From contig NC_068972.1 in the NCBI RefSeq assembly GCF_016808095.1, positions 38,533,029 through 38,597,028 of the forward strand: a stretch of DNA of 64,000 nucleotides. Reading direction: 5' to 3'. Shown in pieces: positions 24,488 to 32,672 of this stretch; position 1 is the first letter of the stretch; every line of letters starts with the position of its first letter. The notes below the pieces were generated by a model. That model was not told the origin of the DNA. It made no database searches and saw only the letters and a list, made by a program, of their open reading frames with translations. Origin of the DNA: Vigna angularis. Taxonomy: Eukaryota > Streptophyta > Magnoliopsida > Fabales > Fabaceae. The translations under genes were made by a program, and so were the position numbers.

Positions 24488-25441
24488 ATGACAGATTCTC
24501 AAGACTGGATGTATGATCTAGTCAAGTGTCTTCCCAAATTCCTTGGGTTGGCACATGAAGATCCTTACAGGCACCTCAAGGAGTTTAGTTTGGTGTGTTT
24601 ATCTATGAGGCCTCCTGGTGTTTCAAAGGAGACAGTGTTGATAAAAATGTTTCCCATGTCCCTTCAAGATGAAGCAAGAGACTGGTTCATATACCAGTAT
24701 CCTTTTAATAGTTGGCAGGAAACACAACAAAAATTCTTCGACAAGTTCTTTCCAGCAGCAAAGGTGACCAGCATTAGGATGAAGATCACTGCCATTGAGC
24801 AGTTTCAAGAAGAAAGCCTAGCAGATTATTGGGAGAGGTTTAACAGGCTCTGCACAACTTGTCCAAACCACCAAATTCTAGAGCATTTGCTCTTGATTTA
24901 TTTTTATGAAGGGCTCCTGGACAGTGAAAGGATACTTGTGGATGTAGCTTCTGGTGGATGTTTGATGGATATAACCCCAACAGAAGCGAGGAAGTTGCTC
25001 TGCAAGCTGGCTGGTGAAAGTCCAATTGAGGTAGCAAAGGAAGAACCTGAGCAGCCTGTTCTGGATTCTGATACTGATATCCCTGAGGATGCAGCTGATG
25101 ACTTAGAGATTGATGCTATCAAATGTGAGTCTGATGACAAGAATGCAGAGTTAAAAGAGAATGCAGGTGCTGACATTAAGGAATGCACGATTAATGAAGG
25201 AGAGTATACTGCTACTTTTTTGAGCGAGCTAGAGAAATCTATTCTGGTGTCACACACTCGACAACTGCTAGTGGAAGGAGGGATATTGTTGCAACAGTTT
25301 GCTATGAAAAGAAAGAAGAAACATCTTGCTATGGATGATAGGGCAATGCTGATGAAGCAGTTCTTCCTCAAATTTTCTTTGCTGAATCCTGAGATGAAAA
25401 ACATCTCCCTACTTGTCCAAGTTTGGAAACTGCCACCATAA
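24488..25441 (+). CDS. Retrotransposon Gag (Athila/Tat type), 317 residues
   Basis: A complete frame from ATG 24488 to TAA. Residues about 20-150 form the retrotransposon gag domain with its hallmark KMFPMSLQDEARDWFIYQ, FFDKFFPAAKV and ESLADYWERFNRLCTTCP. The middle is acidic (about 180-225), the end basic (MKRKKKHL). No CCHC zinc knuckle is seen, so RNA packaging may rely on another element's protein. It would form virus-like particles in the cytoplasm. It is intact despite the lack of pol, which suggests recent or selected retention. Confidence 0.88.
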   Translation: MTDSQDWMYDLVKCLPKFLGLAHEDPYRHLKEFSLVCLSMRPPGVSKETVLIKMFPMSLQDEARDWFIYQYPFNSWQETQQKFFDKFFPAAKVTSIRMKITAIEQFQEESLADYWERFNRLCTTCPNHQILEHLLLIYFYEGLLDSERILVDVASGGCLMDITPTEARKLLCKLAGESPIEVAKEEPEQPVLDSDTDIPEDAADDLEIDAIKCESDDKNAELKENAGADIKECTINEGEYTATFLSELEKSILVSHTRQLLVEGGILLQQFAMKRKKKHLAMDDRAMLMKQFFLKFSLLNPEMKNISLLVQVWKLPP

Positions 25442-26080
25442 CCAGGAAAGTTTTCTTTTTCCTTCTTCCCTTAATTTTCTTAGTTTACGAATTAGGGGAG
25501 CATTCTGATTTTCTTAGTTTACAAATTATTATTATTTTTCTTTAAAAATAAAAAAATAAAAAAAAAATGTGTGTTATGTTTCAGATTTGTTGTTTTGTTA
25601 ATTTATGTTTTGTAAATATATGTTTTGCCTGCTGTTTATGACATTTGCGTTTTGCGTGCTTTGATATTTTGTGTTCGGTATTAGGTATTTTGTTTCGTTA
25701 ATATGTGTTCTGTTTTTATTTATTTAGTTTTTTTTGTTATAAAAAAAAAATCAGAGAGTAAAGTTGTAGTAATGAGGCAGAGGTATATAGTTTGAGCAGA
25801 GATGCTAATTTAAGTGTTTTTATTAATAATAAAAAAAAGCAACAACAAATATAATAAAATACATAAAAACATAAATATAGTTGTTCGGGGTTCGATCTTC
25901 CATGATCGTTAATATTACAGACCAAATAAAATAAAACACATAATAAAAAAACACATAAAAAAAACACATAAAAAAAAAACATAAAACATAAAAAATAATA
26001 ATTGTTCAGATTACATGCCTCATTAATATTCTGGCCACACTCGGCCAACAAAAACAAAAAAAGAAAAAAAAACATAAAAT

Positions 26081-26628
26081 TTAAAATTGGAAGAATTCTC
26101 GAGCTGGTTGTGGTGGTCTAAGGGAGAGCTCCGTTGAGGGAGCTCTAGTTCGGAATGTGAGAAGCATGGGTGGAGGGATTTGTCTCTCATCTCTATCATC
26201 GTCAATGATGATCGGAACGGGGAACAGATTCAGCAGCCTCGGTGCCCTCATTATCACCCAGTCGTATTCTTTCAACAAAAAAAAAACTTGTGTTAATAAT
26301 TGAAGAAAAAATAAAGAATCAATAAAAATGGAGATTTGATCAGAGTCTTACCGTACATATATAGCGGCAGTTGTGAAAACTGAGTGCCAGTGGGGTCTAT
26401 CTCCGCTTGTCAGCGCCTGACCCGATTGCCGTGATTGTTGAACCAGCAGTGCACGTTGTATTCGCTGGCATCTCCGAAGATCCTTAGTCGAGACGTGATC
26501 TCGACGACTTGCGCTCGGCTTGGGTGTGTGACCCCAAAGTTGTAGATTCTGGTCATCATCTGGGTCTGATTTTCGGTTGGACGCCACCGCTGACTGGTGT
26601 ATCTCTCTGATTCTATCTCACTCATCAT
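26081..26628 (-). pseudogene. WUSCHEL-related homeobox (WOX)-like gene on the antisense strand of the element
   Basis: Exon 2 opens at ATG 26628 and encodes a WOX-type homeodomain at residues about 13-72: RWRPTENQTQM, GVTHPSRAQVVEIT, LRIFGD, and recognition-helix NVHCWFNNHGNR, against the family pattern NVFYWFQNHKAR. A TGA at 26410-26412 follows. The same frame continues to donor 26352|GTAAGA, skips 83 nt, and resumes at 26268 to TAA at 26081. The last exon contains LLNLFPV, like the WUS box (TLxLFP), and ELSLRPP, like an EAR motif. The frame agreement across the splice and the domain order argue strongly for a captured WOX gene. The TGA may be decay, may be read as a short homeodomain-only peptide, or may be avoided by other splicing. 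Expression is unknown. Confidence 0.72.
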
Positions 26629-26643
26629 TCCTCTCAATATATT

Positions 26644-27272
26644 CTAAAAAAAATATATAAAAACAAAAACATAAAAAAAAAATAAAAAACAGAAAAATAA
26701 AAAGCATAAAAAAATTAGATTAGTTGAGTGTTTTCTTTATTTGTTCTTGTTTCCTTTTAGATTTATTTGTCCTGTCTGTCTTTGATTGTTTTTGTGTCTG
26801 GTCTCAGATCTGTTTCACAGTCCTTGCAAAGGGGTCCTAAATGGATCTACGTCCAATTGTCCTTGTCCATATTGTTCTTGTATATTTATGTTTCTGTGTT
26901 TATTTAGTTTTAAGTGGGGTACGTGGCGTTGTTCTACCCGATTGTCTCTGCCATACCTTCAATCGAAGGGAGATTAACGTCTGGTTTCCAGCCGATATAC
27001 CCCTTAAGTTTTAAGACAGTTGTGTTTTATGTGTTTAAGTGTTTTATGTTTAAAAAAATGAAAAAAATTGAAAAGGAGATGATAGAAGCAGGAAATAGAA
27101 AATAATCGGCAGAAGAAAAAAAATGGAAAGCAAGAAAAGGGAGAGGGAGAGCAGGCAAGAAAAAAATAAGGGGCAAGGAAAAGAAAGGGAAGCAGAAAAG
27201 AGGAAAGCAGAGAAGAAAAAAAAAATGTAAAGCAAGCAGAAAGAAACGGAGATCCAGGTTCAGAGGACTTAC
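26644..27272 (-). other. Leader intron of the antisense WOX-like unit
   Basis: On the minus strand a CT-rich leader ends CTACTCCAG followed by an ideal donor GTAAGTCC (intron from 27272). The acceptor TATTTTTTTTAG lies just before 26643, 15 nt ahead of the WOX-like ATG. The 629-nt intron is pyrimidine-rich on the minus strand. Plant genes often keep such a 5'-UTR intron. Confidence 0.6.
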
Positions 27273-27407
27273 CTGGAGTAGTAGGGCTTGCAGAGGCTCC
27301 GCGCAGCTCCAGACGCTCTGAGAGGAGTAGAGAGAGAAGAGAGGAGAGAAGAGAGGAGTCGAGAGAGAGGCTAGGTCAGGAAATGCTGCTCAGACGCCGA
27401 TAATGGC

Positions 27408-27417
27408 CTATTTATAG
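27408..27417 (-). promoter_or_regulatory. TATA box for the antisense WOX-like unit
   Basis: The minus strand reads CTATAAATAG, an excellent plant TATA box, about 135 nt upstream of the leader donor at 27272. A start near 27380 would give a leader exon of about 105 nt that is CT-rich, as in many plant 5' UTRs. Confidence 0.6.
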
Positions 27418-27430
27418 CCAGATTGCTTTC

Positions 27431-27479
27431 CACTGTAGCAACAGTTTCGGTCATAGCCACCGAAACTGTTGTCACAGTG
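27431..27479. repeat. Near-perfect hairpin, 21-bp arms and 7-nt loop
   Basis: CACTGTAGCAACAGTTTCGGT is mirrored by ACCGAAACTGTTGTCACAGT plus G after the loop CATAGCC. Only two adjacent positions mismatch. It lies directly upstream of the antisense TATA box. Confidence 0.88.
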
Positions 27480-27540
27480 CCGGTCATCTCCTTTTTCAGA
27501 AAAAAAATAAAAAAAAATTAAAAATTAAAAAAAAATTTAG

Positions 27541-27622
27541 CATCTACTGATGGATGCTAGGTGATTTAGACATCTGCTGATGGATGTCATTGACAACATC
27601 TACTGATGGATGTTATTGAAAA
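27541..27622. repeat. Three degenerate copies of a 26-30-bp repeat
   Basis: Units starting CATCT(A/G)CTGATGGATG occur at 27541, 27571 and 27597. Each unit itself has CATC/GATG dyad symmetry. They lie upstream of the antisense TATA box and the hairpin. Confidence 0.85.
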
Positions 27623-29092
27623 ATTTCTTCCCTTTTTCCTACTTTTTATTGCACTTGTCTATATTATTTGACTGCTCTGAAATTGATAATCTGATGATTG
27701 TTACACACTGAGGACATTGTGTGATTTAAGTGTGGTCTACTGGGAAGAAATTCTGATTATTCTGTTATTTCTGTTAGTTTCTGTTAGTATGTATTTTGTG
27801 TGTTAAATTTTTTTGTTTTTGAGTGTTAAAATTTTTTTCTACTTTAAGTTATTTTTATCGAGTTTTGTGTGCAATAAATTTTACATTTTTCTCTTGATTT
27901 CTGGATGATGTATAAGTTGTAGATTTTTCCTTCACTTACTTAATACTTATAGTTTGTAATCCTTGCTTTTCTCTGGAAAGATGATTATGTGTTTAAGAGG
28001 TTGATTTAATCGTGACAAAAACACCCTGTGTGAGAGATTTGAGCCACTTAATTTTCTTTCTTGTGTGTGATATGTATCTTGAATGCTTGCACATATGCCT
28101 TGGCTTGATTCTTTTAGATATACTTGATTGATATACATGTTCAGACGTGATAAAGGCATTTTTATTCTTGAGCCTCTTTAGCCAAATAAGCCTACCCTGT
28201 TATTATCCTTTGATAACCCCTTTGAGCCTATACTTACCCCATTTCTTTGTGATTGAAGCTCATACACTGAACCTAAGTGAAAAACAATGATTACCTTAAC
28301 CTTAGGAAAGTCTGGAGCTATAGAAGTATTTTGAGAATAAGTGTGGTCTCCTTGGGAATTCTGATGAATTGGCTAGTTGGTTCCTCATCATGTTTTGAAA
28401 TGATAATTTATATCCTGTTGTGTGAAAAAAAATATAGACAGGATGAAGAAAACAAATGATGAGAAAGAAAAAAAAAATGATAAAAAATATATAATTTTTG
28501 TGAATAATGGAGTCGAGAAGAGGATTGAATTAGAGGTTTGGGCGTAATTTGACTGTATTTACACTTATTCCCCATTGCTCCTCTATTTTCTTCTGGTTTA
28601 CACCTACTTATCCATATTTTATCCTCCCCTGTCCTTGGCCCCATTACAACCCAGTAAAGACCTTTAGATCTGAACATGCATATGTTTTAAGTGTTGATAT
28701 TAGAGGTTTGTCAAGTCTGCTTGTGTTTGCTTTCTTGAGTGCATTGAGTGACATTGATTTACCTTAAACACATGAGAGAAACACTATAGTGCATCCGTAA
28801 GGTTATGTTACTTTTGAATCACCTCTCGAGCTGATTAATCATTTTGCTATGTTTTGAATTGCTTGGATGATTTCTATGAGTATCTGCCTTTCTTGATTAC
28901 GTGTTGGACATTGTCTACTTCTTTTATTTGTCCAGAATTCTTGAGTTGTGTAAATTCTGTTTGATTTCTTGCGAGTTTTTATTTTTCTCACTGCTAAGTT
29001 TTCTGTCACCGTTCCTAAAAGTCCTTTGAACCATTCCCTGATTTGAGTCTTGATTTTGCCCAGGAGTGCAAAAGACTAAGTGTGGTCTATTT

Positions 29093-29350
29093 TGATGAAT
29101 CATTATTTTCTCCACTTCACTTAGTTTATTGTGCTAAAATTAATTAGGGAATTGTGCTTAATTTTCCAGTATTTTCCCATTTTTCTTATTTGTGCTTAAT
29201 TCGATCAGAAATTCTTATTTTAATTAATTTGAATTATCTGAGATTGAACCACCAACATTTGGTCCTTGAGAGACGACCTAGGAGTCACTTCCTAGTTATA
29301 CTGCATAATTTAATTACAATCAAATTTGTATGACCGCGACAGTCGTATCA
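29093..29350 (+). repeat. 3' LTR of the gag-only element
   Basis: The repeat begins TGATGAATCATT and ends GTCGTATCA. The sequence before it (CTAAGTGTGGTCTATTT) is not a good purine tract, so the polypurine tract is degenerate or atypical. Confidence 0.95.
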
Positions 29351-30204
29351 CTCTGTCTCAAAGTTATTGAAGTTTTCCCTATTTGGGTTTGGAGCAGAAT
29401 TGAGGATTTTAATGAGCACATTCCTAAGTTCAAAGTCATTGGAGACACACACCCACATCCTCAACGGAAAACATGCATTAATAGTGGCGTCATTGAAGAC
29501 CAACTTAGCAAGTGTGGTCTTTCCCAAGCCTCCCATTCCCACAATGGGAATAACTGAGAGACTTTGGCCATGATCATCTTTCAACAGAAGTTTAATTATT
29601 TCTTGTTTATCATCTTCCCTCCCTATAACATTGGAAGGGTTTACATGAGAATGAGTCATTTCCCTCACGTGCACGACACGTGTGTCTTGATGAATGACTT
29701 GAAGGCCAAACATGCTTCTTTGAGCTGCAAGTTTGGCCAACCTGGTGTTGATGTCTTGAATGTGATGCGCCATTCTAAGACGATAAACAAAAGGATTACT
29801 TGATGAGAAGAAACGGCGTACCTTTCTTGAACAGCTACCATAGGTGTTGACAACGTGTTTCCGCAAGGCTTCGCACTCAAAATCATCGACTATGTCTTCA
29901 GCATCAGAAAACACGCGCTTGATTTGAGTCAGCCATTCGCTCAGGGCACTGCTCTGCGGATTCTTTTTCTCAGCATCTAAAAGCACACCTCTTATGAGTT
30001 CCATAGTTTCTTTAATGTGTTGAAGATGGCGGTGCACACCAAACGCCAGAGAAGCTTCTTGAAGGGCAGCAGAAGCAAGCTTCCCAAGGAGCGATTCTGC
30101 AGAGCTGAAAAGAAGCGATTCAGCCATGAGTTTTAAAAGTGAAAGAAAGAGGAAGGGAATGGAAAGGGGTTTTTGAAGTTGAATCATATATCAGATAAGT
30201 ATGA

Positions 30205-30212
30205 TATTTATA
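30205..30212 (-). promoter_or_regulatory. TATA box of NLR A
   Basis: The minus strand reads TATAAATA in a context shared with the other copies (ATGATATTTATA on the plus strand), 78 nt above the start codon at 30127. It lies upstream of the extra in-frame ATG at 30187 by too little for that ATG to be transcribed reliably. Confidence 0.55.
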
Positions 30213-30529
30213 TTTGTGGCCGAGCGAGCAATAGAAATGACTCTCATGCATGCCTCCTCTTCGGGAAAGGTATTGCCTTAAATGAATCTTGAAGATATGT
30301 AGCATTAAACAAAAGCTTAGACAGAACATTCTTTGTTCCTTCCTTTGCCTCATCTGAGACGTTTCGTTTTGGATAAATCATGCATCGGGTTCTATTTCAC
30401 ATCTATCTTGCATATACTATGCTTCTTTCAAGTTCCAAACCTTACATACGCAAAGTCTATTCCTGTGAAATTTCAAATGCCTACTATTTATGCCTTTTGC
30501 TTGTTAGCTAGAAGAATTGGAATGTAATA

Positions 30530-31730
30530 AAGTGTAATGCAAATTCTAAAAGAATGTATAAGCTCCTTAGATAGAAGAATTGGAATGTAATATAAGTTTT
30601 AGAATATTGTAGAAAAGTCAAAGATAGGAAGAAAAATCAAGAATATTCTACATAGGTAAAAATTTAAAACATTCCACATAAGTTGTGGCTAGTATGTTCT
30701 AGAATAATCTATGGGTCTATAAATACCCATGAACTCTATCATTTGATGCAAGATGTAGACAACATCTACCATTTGTATGAAACTAACATCTACTACAACT
30801 AAAGACAACTACAACACTTCTTCCAACTACTACTTTCATATTCAACTATCTCTACATCTTCTTTATCCCATCAACTATTCCTTTCACAACCTCAAAATAC
30901 TAACAGTGGTACCAGAGCTAAGTTTGGTCATCTACTCGGCGTAGATAAAAATTTTCAACTACCTCAAACAAAACTATAACCCATTCTACTACATCCAAAT
31001 ATATTCTCACTCATGACTACTATTAATCAAACATCATCAATTCCAATACCTATTTTCAAAGGAGAAAATTATTATTTTTGGAGTGTCAAAATGAAGATAT
31101 TCTTCCGTTCTCAAGATTTATGGGACATCATAGAAGAAGGATTCACTCACTATTCCAGAAGACACCTCCACTCTTACTGCAGCTCAAAAGAAGGAGTTGA
31201 AGGAAAACAAGCAGAAGGATTCAAGGGCTTTATTTGTTCTTCAACTAGCAGTTGATGACACAATTTTTCCAAGGATAATTGGTGCCACAAGTGCAAAACA
31301 AGCTTGGAACATAATACAAGAGGAGTTTCATGGAAGTGACGAGGTACGCAATGTTAAACTTCATTCTCTAAGACGAGAGTTTGAATTATTAAGGATGAAA
31401 GAATCTGAGACCATTAAAGACTACTATTCTAGAATAAAAGAAATAGTTAGTCAGATGAGAGCCTTTGGGGAAAATATTCTTGACAAAAAAATCGTTGAGA
31501 AAATTTTAATTTCTATTCCCCAAAAATATGATGCAATCGTAACCGCGATTGAACAAACAAAAGATTTGACTACATTGTCAGTCACACAACTAATGGACTC
31601 TCTTAAAACTTATGAACAAATATTGAAAATGAATGAAGAAGACTCGGTTGAAAATGTCTTTCAATCAAAACTAAAATTACGGTCTCAAAATAAAGAATAT
31701 GTAGGAAATAAAGGTAGAGGAGAAATTTAA
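30530..31730 (+). mobile_element. Copia remnant: 5' LTR, primer site and broken gag
   Basis: An LTR ending AATACTAACA at 30905 is followed by TGGTACCAGAGC at 30907-30918, the initiator-tRNA-Met primer site with one change. A TATA box (CTATAAATAC) lies near 30717. The LTR start is uncertain, between about 30530 and 30555. After gag the element stops at about 31730, with no pol and no second LTR. Confidence 0.75.
31013..31730 (+). pseudogene. Copia Gag fragment with a frameshift
   Basis: The first frame (31013-31255) has the N-terminal gag start IPIPIFKGENYYFWSVKM and LWDIIEEGF. A frameshift near 31150-31200 moves to the second frame (31197-31730), with ATSAKQAWNIIQEEFHGSD, LRREFELLRMKESETIKDYY and ILISIPQKYDAIVTAIEQTK, the plant UBN2-type gag. 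It ends in KGRGEI at the point where a Gly/Arg-rich stretch and zinc knuckle would be expected. Confidence 0.85.
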
Positions 31731-32672
31731 TAAAGAATTTGTCCTCATGTCGATTTTAATTTTGAAGTCTTTAGTATTCTTATTCTTTAACTGTAAATTT
31801 TAACTATCCAATTTTTATAAATAAAGACAGACTTGCCCCATTCCCATTCGTGTTAAAAAAACCCAGTAAATTGATTCTCAATTAAAGAAACATATATGTA
31901 ATTTTAAAACTCAGAAAATAAAATTTGAAAAAATAAGTCCTAAAATTCGTGAAACTAAAAGTTCAACGATAAAATTAGAAATCCAGTAATACAATTTTTA
32001 AAATTGAAAGTTTAATATAAATATACACAGATTGGAAAAGGTGATGACGGCATAGTCCATTGGAATGTATATTACAGGTTTATTTGATATGATGATTGTA
32101 ATATGCTAAGATTAATAATACCATCTTAAACCTACTTTCTTAACACCATGTAACATTCATGCTTCGGTTAATTCTTTATTATTATAGTATCAGTTGTAAG
32201 TGAAAAATATAATGAAGCACAATATTTAGTCAAAATACTGTGATTAGTATCAGTTGAACCTCTACATACTTAATATATTAGTATCAGCTTCAAAGTGAGG
32301 ATCTCAAGAAACTTACCAACACTTAATTTTGCATAAAAGAAACCATTGTTTAAGAGTTGATCACAGGGGAAAAGAAATGTATAAATTTATAGGAAATTGA
32401 TATTTGAAACATAAATAGGAAATACATATTTGTTAATTAGCTTCCTGCCTCAGATTACAGTCTCCTTTGAGGTGCAGATCGAATAATCTCTTAACAAAAT
32501 CCTATTTCATACCCAAGAGGTCCAGCATTACTGGTAAATATAACCTGTGTAAGTAGAAAATTCTCTTTAAAAAAAATAGGACTTGTAAAAAACAATAATC
32601 TAATAGAAAAACCAAAAGGTAAAAATTAATACCTTCAACTTTTGACTAGTCAATTCTTCTTCATCTTGCGAT
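31731..32672. other. Intergenic DNA and 3' UTR of NLR B
   Basis: No ORF of note. The right part contains the NLR B 3'-UTR exon: on the minus strand the acceptor CTTACACAG lies at about 32547-32555, matching the acceptors downstream of NLRs C, D and E. Confidence 0.5.

Larger units (their letters stand above)
23658..29350 (+). mobile_element. Non-autonomous gag-only LTR retrotransposon with tRNA-Asp primer site, inserted in NLR A
   Basis: Direct 258-bp LTRs (23658-23915 and 29093-29350) end in GTATCA and differ at three positions. Perfect CTCTG target duplications (23653-23657, 29351-29355) flank them. The primer site at 23921-23938 matches the 3' end of tRNA-Asp as used by Athila and Tat lineages. 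The only sense ORF is a gag (24488-25441); no protease, RT, RNase H or integrase is recognisable in the remaining 3.6 kb, so it must be mobilised by partners. The antisense strand holds a WOX-like gene with its own TATA box and introns. Confidence 0.92.
21862..30127 (-). pseudogene. NLR A: CC-NB-ARC-LRR gene split by an LTR retrotransposon
   Basis: The N-terminal part is 29351-30127 and the rest is 21862-23657, separated by a 5.7-kb element with CTCTG duplicated at both edges. Without the element and one duplicate the frame is continuous at 855 residues. The first part has the CC domain (EDIVDDFECEALRKHV) and P-loop GMGGLGKTTLA; the second has kinase-2 LLVLDDVWNED, RNBS-B GSKILVTTRSH, GLPL (CGGLPLAVKTVG), RNBS-D CFASFSLYPED, LHD in place of MHD, and about 12 LRRs. 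The start at 30127 (MAESLLFS) matches the paralogues and lies below a TATA-like box at 30205-30212. As it stands it can make only a truncated CC plus P-loop protein or an LRR fragment. These proteins sense pathogen effectors in the cell. Confidence 0.92.

Noticed and set aside
26348..26587. 79-codon minus-strand frame overlapping the WOX-like homeodomain exon in another frame.
   Set aside because: It has no homeodomain similarity; the correct frame is set by the homeodomain residues and by phase agreement across the 83-nt intron.
27050..27235. 61-codon Phe/Ser/Leu-rich frame on the minus strand.
   Set aside because: It is translation of a polypyrimidine tract in the leader intron of the WOX-like unit.
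29511..29521. The AGTGTGGTCT string of the gag-only element also occurs at the NLR A P-loop.
   Set aside because: In the NLR it is antisense of P-loop codons (KTTLA) shared by all paralogues; a 10-base coincidence, not a target-site preference.
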